Shown here: positions 1-5,254 of the stretch, one piece after another
How positions within the stretch are numbered: the stretch's first letter is position 1
Layout of the letters: each line of letters starts with the position of its first letter
Source of the DNA: Bacteroidales bacterium
Lineage (GTDB): Bacteria > Bacteroidota > Bacteroidia > Bacteroidales > NBLH01
DNA length: 7,284 nucleotides
Reading direction: 5' to 3'
Assembly (NCBI GenBank): GCA_027083715.1
Contig: JALWNR010000129.1
Location: forward strand, 1-7,284
Position numbers and translations under genes: made by a program
Notes under the pieces: model-generated
What the model was told of the DNA's origin: nothing
Database searches by the model: none
Seen by the model: only the letters and a program-made list of their open reading frames with translations

Positions 1-41
1 GATACGTTCAGGGAAAATATAGTGTTTGCAAGTCCGGTTAG

Positions 42-81
42 AAAAAAAGCTTTACATCATAAGTGATGTAAAGCTTTTTTT
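42..81. terminator. Bidirectional rho-independent terminator
   Basis: A perfect 18-bp inverted repeat (42-59 and 64-81) surrounds a 4-nt loop (TAAG). The outer 7 bp of the stem are an A-tract on the left and a T-tract on the right, so transcripts from either direction end in a U run after a stable AAGCTTTACATCA-type stem. It therefore suits both the minus-strand beta-barrel gene, whose stop codon is about 30 nt away, and an unseen plus-strand gene entering from the left. A reading frame open from the left edge stops at 39-41, immediately before the hairpin, which fits that second role. Confidence 0.9.
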
Positions 82-97
82 ATTTTACATGTAAAAT
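82..97. repeat. 16-bp perfect palindrome next to the terminator
   Basis: ATTTTACATGTAAAAT is a perfect self-complementary 16-mer lying directly after the terminator and before the stop codon of the beta-barrel gene. It may extend the terminator structure in the minus-strand transcript or be a protein-binding site. In AT-rich DNA a chance origin is also possible. Confidence 0.5.
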
Positions 98-112
98 TTT
101 ATTTAGTCAAAT

Positions 113-745
113 TTAATAGTCAAAAGGAGAACGATACAAGGGTGTAGCCGGTGAAAAACCGGAATAGAAAGGATTATTATATCCATATGGGTTATTCATA
201 TTTGTACCTGAAACGCGTAAACCAATTGAAAAACTGTCGTTAATTTTATATTGTGCATCAAAATTTATATAATACTCCGCTTTTTTAGTTCCCAAATTGC
301 CATAGGGCGATTGATTCATTCCATATAAAATTTCACCGCTTATTCTTAACTTTTCATTTGCTTGATAACTAATTCTATTCATAATATATGCCCGTGTTTG
401 GTTTATTGATTTTCCATCATCGGAACTATTCAATAAGGTAGAGTTCATAATAAGCAAACCTGTTGAGAGTTGCCATTTTGGAGAAAAATTATAATTTATT
501 TGCGGGGCAGTATAAATATCTAAAAATGAGCCAAAAGTACCGGTAGAAAAACTGGTACCCATATTCAAACTGTATGTCCATTTTGAAAAATCTTTTGATT
601 TAGTATTCTCAGTAAACTTTAAATCGGAACTATTAGTTTGATTGGGCATAAAGCTTGCCGGATCATAATTATCATCATCTTGAGCAAAAGCAAAATTTAC
701 CGGAATTAAAAAAATCAATAGTAAAAAATATTTAATATTGTTCAT
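113..745 (-). CDS. Small outer-membrane beta-barrel protein, function unknown
   Basis: The 210-residue product starts with a clear signal peptide: a short n-region with one Lys, a hydrophobic core at residues 6-20, and a likely cut after Ala21 before Gln22. An Asp-rich linker follows. From about residue 55 to 180 the sequence alternates polar and aromatic/hydrophobic residues in repeated short strands (WTYSLNMGTSF, PQINYNFSPKWQLSTGLLI, KLRISGEILYGMN, EYYINFDAQYKINDSFSIGL), the pattern of a small outer-membrane beta-barrel of about 8 strands. The last 30 residues are rich in Asn, Pro, Tyr and Phe (NPYGYNNPFYSGF) and end in FDY. Similar short uncharacterised barrel proteins are common in Bacteroidota. 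The gene stands alone, with its own terminator and a -7 promoter box 24 nt upstream of the start. The ATG at 743-745 gives a complete signal peptide. Location is well supported; molecular role cannot be assigned. Confidence 0.8.
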   Translation of the reverse strand: MNNIKYFLLLIFLIPVNFAFAQDDDNYDPASFMPNQTNSSDLKFTENTKSKDFSKWTYSLNMGTSFSTGTFGSFLDIYTAPQINYNFSPKWQLSTGLLIMNSTLLNSSDDGKSINQTRAYIMNRISYQANEKLRISGEILYGMNQSPYGNLGTKKAEYYINFDAQYKINDSFSIGLRVSGTNMNNPYGYNNPFYSGFSPATPLYRSPFDY

Positions 746-768
746 GGTAAAATTTTTAAGTTTGAATA

Positions 769-776
769 CAAATATA
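769..776 (-). promoter_or_regulatory. Bacteroidota-type -7 box for the beta-barrel gene
   Basis: On the minus strand this reads TATATTTG, an exact match to the Bacteroidota -7 consensus TAnnTTTG. Transcription would begin near 763, leaving a leader of about 17 nt before the ATG at 745. No exact TTTG -33 element is found about 19 nt further upstream, so the call rests on the -7 box and its position. Confidence 0.45.
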
Positions 777-997
777 GAAAAAACCTTTTGTTAAACGGTA
801 AAAATACAGATAAATGAATGTTAAAAAAGTTTAAAAGGTGATTTTATGTATATCCGTGTATTTTGAAAACTGAAATTTTTGTAAAGTATAGTTTTAATAA
901 TGTAAATTTATATAATTATTTGTTTAATAATATATTACACTGTTTTTGCAAGTTGTTAATATGTTGATAATTTTATTAGCATATTTGCGTTTTATAA

Positions 998-1028
998 ATT
1001 GAAAAAAAGAAAAAGTTTTTTACTTTTA
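998..1028 (+). promoter_or_regulatory. Candidate promoter for the LuxR-type regulator
   Basis: ATTG (998-1001), a 19-nt spacer and TACTTTTA (1021-1028) match the Bacteroidota promoter pattern TTG / TAnnTTTG, with a final A in place of G. The predicted start of transcription is near 1034, about 22 nt before the ATG at 1056. The match is plausible in spacing, but short motifs are frequent in such AT-rich DNA. Confidence 0.4.
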
Positions 1029-1055
1029 GCCTGTGTAATAATTAATTAAATTAAC

Positions 1056-1529
1056 ATGAACCCCCTATTAAATCAAAATTTATTTATGTTAAGAACAATA
1101 CACGCCAAAAAACCTAAATCGGAAAAACTTGTTGTAGTTAATGAGTTTGAAGGTTTTTCTAGTATTGTTGAAAACGAAATGGCTGTTAAAATTTACAGTT
1201 TTAAAGATGAATCCAGAAAAGAACGTGTTCGCTATGCACGTGATTTGCTAATAAGTTTGATTGGCAAAGAAGAGTTTATGCGTTTGAGAACCATGTACAA
1301 TAACAATACAGGTCAGTTTAATAAATTGTTGTTGCAAAGTGTCCTCAGTCAAACCGAAATAACTTTGTTTAAACTTATTGCCAAAGGCTTTAAGCAGATT
1401 GAGATAGCTGAGCTTCTTGAGTGGTCAGTAGATAAAGTGCGTTATCATAAAAACAGCATTTATCGAAAAATGAATTTTAACCACAAAGATGATTTGCTGG
1501 AATATGCCAGTAAAAATCGTTTAATCTGA
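1056..1529 (+). CDS. LuxR/GerE-type HTH transcriptional regulator without receiver domain
   Basis: The 157-residue protein ends in a LuxR/GerE-type winged-helix-like DNA-binding domain at about residues 97-157: it opens with LSQTEITLFKLIAKGF, continues with the helix-turn-helix IEIAELLEWSVDKVRYH and the segment SIYRKM, and ends in DDLLEYASKNRLI. These correspond to the family pattern L-T-x-x-E-x-x-V-L-x-L-I-A-x-G, x-x-E-I-A, V-x-x-H-x-x-x-I-x-x-K. The first 95 residues contain no recognisable receiver, PAS or autoinducer-binding domain; they are Lys/Arg/Glu-rich and probably helical around residues 50-80. It most likely acts as a cytoplasmic DNA-binding regulator; signal and targets are unknown. 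Starting at Met11 (1086) is possible, but the first ATG fits the promoter better. It is followed directly by its own terminator, so it is probably monocistronic. Confidence 0.85.
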   Translation: MNPLLNQNLFMLRTIHAKKPKSEKLVVVNEFEGFSSIVENEMAVKIYSFKDESRKERVRYARDLLISLIGKEEFMRLRTMYNNNTGQFNKLLLQSVLSQTEITLFKLIAKGFKQIEIAELLEWSVDKVRYHKNSIYRKMNFNHKDDLLEYASKNRLI

Positions 1530-1542
1530 CAGCTTTAAAAAA

Positions 1543-1592
1543 AAAATAATAATTGCGCCTTCATTGTATAGTTCCGGCGCAATTATTATTTT
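1543..1592 (+). terminator. Rho-independent terminator after the LuxR-type gene
   Basis: Arms 1543-1559 (ending AATTGCGCC) and 1576-1592 (starting GGCGCAATT) pair perfectly over 17 bp around a 16-nt loop. The GC-rich part sits next to the loop and the right arm ends in TTATTATTTT. It lies 14 nt after the regulator stop codon. The near-symmetrical A/T flanks would also allow some termination in the other direction. Confidence 0.8.
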
Positions 1593-1615
1593 CACAAAGT
1601 AATTTTAATTTACTT

Positions 1616-2176
1616 ATGTCAAAAAGATTATTTATAGCTGTTCATATTCCTGTATTGACAGATATAATTGAGCTAAGCCAAAAGTTAAAGCAAAGGCTTA
1701 ATAAAGAACGTATAAATTGGGTTTCTTTGCACAATTTTCATTTCACCTTAAAGTTTTTGGGTGATACAGATGAAGTTCTTATTCCTGAAATAGCAGCTAT
1801 TGTGCAGCATGTGGCTAAAGACTTTAACCCTTTTGAGATTGTAATAAAAGGTTTAGGTAGGTTTTCTTCATCAGGTCATGCAAAAGTTATATGGTTGGGT
1901 GTTGAGGACACAGAAGAGGTTCTAAATACGCTATCCATTCAATTAAATAATCAGCTTGCCGGTTTAGGATTTAAGGCAGAAAGCCGCCCGTTTAGAGCAC
2001 ATATAACATTAGCCAGAGTAAAAAATATTCGTAATCAAAGTGTCTTAAACGATTTAATTCATACTTATTCTCACACTCATTTTCAAAATCACAAAGTAAA
2101 AGATATAATTCTTTACCAAAGTATATTAAAACCTTTGGGACCTATTTACAAACCTCTTATTACTGTTCCCTTATAG
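1616..2176 (+). CDS. thpR: RNA 2',3'-cyclic phosphodiesterase (2'-5' RNA ligase family)
   Basis: The 186-residue protein has both signature motifs of the 2H phosphoesterase superfamily: His42-Phe-Thr-Leu45 in NFHFTLKFLGD, and His129-Ile-Thr-Leu132 in FRAHITLARV, about 87 residues apart as expected for two halves of the bilobal fold. The N-terminus KRLFIAVHIP is the usual first strand of ThpR/LigT proteins, and the length matches the family. Such enzymes hydrolyse 2',3'-cyclic phosphate RNA ends to 2'-phosphate and show 2'-5' ligase activity in vitro; they act in the cytoplasm. The start is set at the ATG at 1616. The same frame is open further upstream to a TTG at 1553, but that stretch lies inside the preceding terminator and adds residues not seen in the family. 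Neighbours give no functional link, so it is probably a stand-alone housekeeping gene. Confidence 0.92.
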   Translation: MSKRLFIAVHIPVLTDIIELSQKLKQRLNKERINWVSLHNFHFTLKFLGDTDEVLIPEIAAIVQHVAKDFNPFEIVIKGLGRFSSSGHAKVIWLGVEDTEEVLNTLSIQLNNQLAGLGFKAESRPFRAHITLARVKNIRNQSVLNDLIHTYSHTHFQNHKVKDIILYQSILKPLGPIYKPLITVPL

Positions 2177-2177
2177 A

Positions 2178-2218
2178 ATTATAAGCACAGGGTGTTTCAG
2201 GACAGAAACATTATAAGC
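2178..2218. repeat. 9-nt direct repeat flanking a small hairpin
   Basis: ATTATAAGC occurs at 2178-2186 and again at 2210-2218. Between the copies TGTTTC (2193-2198) and GAAACA (2205-2210) form a 6-bp stem with a 6-nt loop. The unit begins 2 nt after the thpR stop codon. There is no U run behind it, so it is a poor terminator on its own; it could be a processing site or chance. Confidence 0.4.
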
Positions 2219-2249
2219 TTGATAAAATACTCATGTTTAATAATAATCA

Positions 2250-2300
2250 CAAAGGGTTTGGCTATTATAGACAGGTAAAATATCTACCCTCTTTGATTTT
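2250..2300 (+). terminator. Possible imperfect terminator after thpR
   Basis: CAAAGGGT (2250-2257) can pair with ACCC-TC-TTTG (2286-2295) with a 2-nt bulge, followed by ATTTT. An inner TAGA/TCTA pairing (2268-2271 and 2283-2286) shortens the loop. The stem is interrupted, so this is a weak candidate for ending thpR transcription about 75 nt after its stop codon. Confidence 0.3.
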
Positions 2301-2368
2301 AACAGAAGTTCTATGCGGCAAATAAAAATAATTTTGATATTTAGCTATTCAATATTTAAATTTGCTTA

Positions 2369-2406
2369 TAAATTGTAAATTATCTATTGTTTAAATTTAC
2401 AATTTA
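2369..2406. promoter_or_regulatory. 13-bp inverted repeat upstream of the Lrp/AsnC gene, candidate operator
   Basis: TAAATTGTAAATT (2369-2381) and AATTTACAATTTA (2394-2406) are perfect inverted copies around a 12-nt spacer. A partial third copy, TTGTAATTT, follows at 2411-2419. The element lies 40 nt upstream of the ATG of an Lrp/AsnC-type regulator. This family binds AT-rich dyads and often represses its own gene, so an autoregulatory operator is a reasonable inference. No convincing -33/-7 pair could be fixed in this spacer; the dyad may overlap the promoter. Confidence 0.45.
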
Positions 2407-2446
2407 ATAGTTGTAATTTATTTAAAATTCACATTACGCAACATTT

Positions 2447-2911
2447 ATGAATACAAATTATCAGATAGACGAATTAGATAGAAAAATACTTGCCCTAATC
2501 TCGAAAAATGCTCGAATACCTTATTTAGAAGTAGCACGTGCCTGTAAAGTGTCGGGTGCAGCAGTTCATCAACGCATTCAGCGAATGTTTGATCATGGTA
2601 TTATTTCAGGCTCTGAATTTATTGTTAATTATCGTAAAGTGGGTTATTCAACCTGTGCTTTTATGGGTGTGTTTTTGGAAAAAGCCTCCTATTTTAAAAG
2701 TGTAATGATTGAATTGGAAAAAATTCCCGAAATAGTAGAATGTCATTATACAACTGGTAATTATTCGATATTTGTTAAAATTATTACCAAAGATACTGAC
2801 CATTTAAAAGAGATAATTGCTGATAAAATACAGGAAATTAAAGGCATTTCACGAACAGAATCATTTATTTCGCTGGAAGAACGAATTAAAAGACAATTGA
2901 CAATGTATTGA
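2447..2911 (+). CDS. Lrp/AsnC-family transcriptional regulator
   Basis: The 154-residue length and layout are those of a complete Lrp/AsnC protein. Residues 7-55 form the N-terminal HTH: IDELDRKILALISKNAR is the family signature, VSGAAVHQRIQRM is the recognition helix, and HGIISG is the turn into the wing. Residues about 65-147 form the RAM (ligand-binding, oligomerising) domain, with IPEIVECHYTTGNYSIFVKI and the closing segment GISRTESFISL. Members bind DNA as dimers or octamers and sense amino acids or related small molecules; the ligand here cannot be read from sequence. The gene is preceded by an AT-rich inverted repeat and followed, 58 nt after its stop codon, by a TonB-dependent receptor with its own promoter, which makes that receptor a natural candidate target. 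No strong SD is present; the ATG begins the family-conserved N-terminus. Confidence 0.92.
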   Translation: MNTNYQIDELDRKILALISKNARIPYLEVARACKVSGAAVHQRIQRMFDHGIISGSEFIVNYRKVGYSTCAFMGVFLEKASYFKSVMIELEKIPEIVECHYTTGNYSIFVKIITKDTDHLKEIIADKIQEIKGISRTESFISLEERIKRQLTMY

Positions 2912-2929
2912 CATAATTGAAATGAAAAC

Positions 2930-2961
2930 TTTGACTTTTTAGCTAATTTTCGTTAACTTTA
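2930..2961 (+). promoter_or_regulatory. Promoter of the TonB-dependent receptor gene
   Basis: TTTG (2930-2933), a 20-nt spacer and TAACTTTA (2954-2961) fit the Bacteroidota sigma factor pattern well (TTTG, about 19-20 nt, TAnnTTTG with one mismatch). Transcription would start near 2966-2968. That leaves almost no leader for the ATG at 2970 but about 30 nt for the ATG at 2997, and so bears on the start-codon choice. Confidence 0.6.
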
Positions 2962-2996
2962 CACTACACATGTTGTTTCATTCAATTTTGTATCTT

Positions 2997-5198
2997 ATGT
3001 TTCAAACTTATCATGTTCGCAAACATAATTTGGTGATTATTATTTTGCTTTTTCTTTTATTTAGCAATAGTGCTATAAGCCAAACAGAAGACAGTTTGTA
3101 CAGCTTGTCGTTTGAAGATCTTATTAAAATTCCTATTGTTGCAGCCGGAAAACAAGAACAAACTATTGCCGAAATTCCGGCAAGTGCTGTTGTTATAACC
3201 CGTAAAGAAATTGAGCATTGGGGCTACCATGATTTGCGAACTATATTAAACAATATTCCCGGCTATTATGCCATGAGTAATTTAGGTATTGATATATATG
3301 GAGTTAGAGGTTATGCCAAAGGAAAAGGAAATAATTTCATTATAATGGTTAATGGAACAAAAATTATGGATGAGAATATTCTTAAATTTTATCAAATACC
3401 TGTTGAAAGTATTGAAAAAATTGAAGTAATTCGTGGACCTATGGCTGTAATGTACACAAACAATGCTTTTTTTGGTGTAATAAATATTATAACCGAAAAA
3501 GAAGATGCTCTTAAAGATTATAATAATAATGTTAATTTTTCATATGGAACTTGGAATACCTTGAATTCTGCAATTAAACTTTCGGCACAACAAAAAGATC
3601 TTAAGTTAAATCTTGATATTGCCTATATTCAATCCGATGGCTTGGATGCTCCGCTTGCCTCAATGATGAAACGCCCTGAAAAAATGAATGAACCGCTATT
3701 TGGCGGACCTGATAACGACGGATTAAATTTACCAGATTATGCCAGAAGAACTAAAAATTTTTTAAATAAAAATAATTTTTTCTTGAACCTTACGGGCGGG
3801 TATCGTGGTTTTACTTTTAATGTATTTTATGATGAAGCCAAAAATAAACATTATTATTACTATCCCTCTATTGATGAAGGTTCTGAATTTATTAGCCGAA
3901 ACATGACTACTCAACTTGCTTATGAACACTCATTTTCCGATAAATATAGTTTTAGTGTAAAATCACGTTATTCAAGATATTACAGGCATTATGCTTATCA
4001 TTTATTATTTGAAGGTTTCGCAGGTTATGATATTTACAATATTGCCGAATTTGAAAGTGAAGCTAATTTTTTCTGGAAACCGGTTAAGCCGCTTGATATT
4101 ACATTGGGTGTTCAATACGAAAATATGTTTGAAAATTTGAATGAGGGAGATGTACCCAGTGCCGGAGCTCAGAATATGTATTTTCAGATATTAAAATCGG
4201 GAGACCAAGCAGTTGTTGGTTCTGGCTTTACTCAAATTAGCTATAAACCAATTGATAAATTAGATCTATTAGCAGGTGTTCGTTTTGAAAAATCCTATGG
4301 CTACGGTGTAGATTTAGAATTTGATAAAGGCTTGTCTATACCTGATTCCTTGAAACGACATTATAAGGGATATTACCCTACACAAAACGTTATTGCCCTG
4401 CCGCGTGCCGCTGTAATTTATAACTTCAATAATCATAATATTCTGAAAATTTTGTATGGACAGGCACTTAAAAGACCCGATGTTTCCGTTATTTCAGACG
4501 ATGTAAGCGATATATCCAAAGGAGAAAAAAACAGTTTTAGCCAAGCCGAATTTATTGAAACTTATGAACTTAATTATTTTTCGTTTATATCTAGAAAGTT
4601 TAGTTTTAATGTAAGTTTTTACCTGAATAATTTAAAAAACCTTTTGGTTGAACGTAATGAAATTGTTAATGATATTCTACGTGCATGGTGGACTAATACC
4701 GGTTACATGAGGACAAAAGGGCTCGAAGTAAGTATTAAGTCAATTTTACTTGAAGATTTCATAATTAATTTTAGTGGTACTTTTCAAAACTCCAAAGATA
4801 TTTCTTTTAATACCGATGGTTCTTATTCGCCCAAATTAATACTTAACTTAAAAGCTCATTATAATTTAAAGGATGCCTATATTATTTCAGTAATAGGATA
4901 TTATACCTCAAGTATGAAACCTTATTTTGACACCAAACCTGTTTTTGATAATAATGGTAATCCAACCGGAGAATACATTGGCAGAACAGCAGATGATGTT
5001 CCCGCTTATACTACTATTGATTTTAATTTTCGCTGGCAAGCCGAATATCTAAAAAACTTTTACTTCAATGCAAATATTAGTAACTTATTTGATCAACAAA
5101 TTTTATATCCTACATTTCCCAGAAATAATGCATGGGCTGACAGAGGCACATTAGGCTATGGCAGACAATTTTATTTTACTTTGGGATATAAGTTTTAA
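2997..5198 (+). CDS. TonB-dependent outer-membrane receptor
   Basis: The 733-residue protein is a full-length TonB-dependent receptor. A signal peptide at residues 1-28 has a basic n-region (HVRKHN), a strong hydrophobic core and a likely cut before Gln29. The plug domain spans about residues 50-167: AGKQEQTIAEIPASAVVI, LRTILNNIPG, IYGVRGYAKGKG, IMVNGTKI, IEKIEVIRGPMAVMY and FGVINIIT are the standard plug landmarks. The remaining residues form a 22-stranded barrel rich in aromatic strands, ending in GRQFYFTLGYKF with the terminal Phe needed for barrel assembly. There is no N-terminal carboxypeptidase-like domain and no SusD partner gene, so it is not a typical SusC. It probably imports a scarce ligand (metal chelate, cofactor or peptide) using TonB energy; the ligand is unknown. 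An in-frame ATG at 2970 would add 9 hydrophobic residues in front of an already complete signal peptide and would leave almost no leader, so 2997 is preferred. The gene follows an Lrp/AsnC regulator and converges on a protease pair. Confidence 0.92.
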   Translation: MFQTYHVRKHNLVIIILLFLLFSNSAISQTEDSLYSLSFEDLIKIPIVAAGKQEQTIAEIPASAVVITRKEIEHWGYHDLRTILNNIPGYYAMSNLGIDIYGVRGYAKGKGNNFIIMVNGTKIMDENILKFYQIPVESIEKIEVIRGPMAVMYTNNAFFGVINIITEKEDALKDYNNNVNFSYGTWNTLNSAIKLSAQQKDLKLNLDIAYIQSDGLDAPLASMMKRPEKMNEPLFGGPDNDGLNLPDYARRTKNFLNKNNFFLNLTGGYRGFTFNVFYDEAKNKHYYYYPSIDEGSEFISRNMTTQLAYEHSFSDKYSFSVKSRYSRYYRHYAYHLLFEGFAGYDIYNIAEFESEANFFWKPVKPLDITLGVQYENMFENLNEGDVPSAGAQNMYFQILKSGDQAVVGSGFTQISYKPIDKLDLLAGVRFEKSYGYGVDLEFDKGLSIPDSLKRHYKGYYPTQNVIALPRAAVIYNFNNHNILKILYGQALKRPDVSVISDDVSDISKGEKNSFSQAEFIETYELNYFSFISRKFSFNVSFYLNNLKNLLVERNEIVNDILRAWWTNTGYMRTKGLEVSIKSILLEDFIINFSGTFQNSKDISFNTDGSYSPKLILNLKAHYNLKDAYIISVIGYYTSSMKPYFDTKPVFDNNGNPTGEYIGRTADDVPAYTTIDFNFRWQAEYLKNFYFNANISNLFDQQILYPTFPRNNAWADRGTLGYGRQFYFTLGYKF

Positions 5199-5254
5199 GT
5201 TCACGGCTATGACTTAACCCTCACCGGAGGTAATTATACAAATTAAGAATACTT

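Larger units (their letters stand above)
746..1055. other. 310-bp AT-rich divergent intergenic region
   Basis: This spacer separates the divergent beta-barrel gene and LuxR-type regulator gene, so it must hold the promoters of both. Candidate elements are listed separately. It contains no credible coding frame. A 9-nt direct repeat, TTTAATAAT, occurs at 893-901 and 923-931 with 30-nt spacing, and a second candidate -7 box for the plus strand (CATATTTG, 980-987, one mismatch to TAnnTTTG) would give a leader of about 60 nt. No strong hairpin or riboswitch-like structure was seen. Confidence 0.6.

Noticed and set aside
1..41. Possible 3' end of an upstream plus-strand gene
   Set aside because: All three frames are open at the edge: one ends at 20-22, one at 39-41 just before the terminator, and one at 64-66 inside it. 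The 39-41 frame is the most attractive, but a dozen residues are too few to identify a product.
893..931. TTTAATAAT direct repeat as an operator or CRISPR-like repeat
   Set aside because: Only two 9-nt copies in extremely AT-rich sequence, easily explained by chance.
980..987. CATATTTG as the -7 box of the LuxR-type gene
   Set aside because: It has one mismatch and no TTTG or TTG at the right distance upstream. The ATTG-N19-TACTTTTA element closer to the gene is better, so this is noted only as an alternative.
2997..5198. SusC-type glycan importer
   Set aside because: No N-terminal carboxypeptidase-like domain, length shorter than typical SusC proteins, and no SusD gene next to it.
5214..5233. 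Hairpin between the converging receptor and papain genes as a terminator
   Set aside because: CCTC/GAGG pairs over only 4 bp (loop ACCG), extended by TTA/TAA across a bulge, and no U run follows in either direction. Too weak to call.
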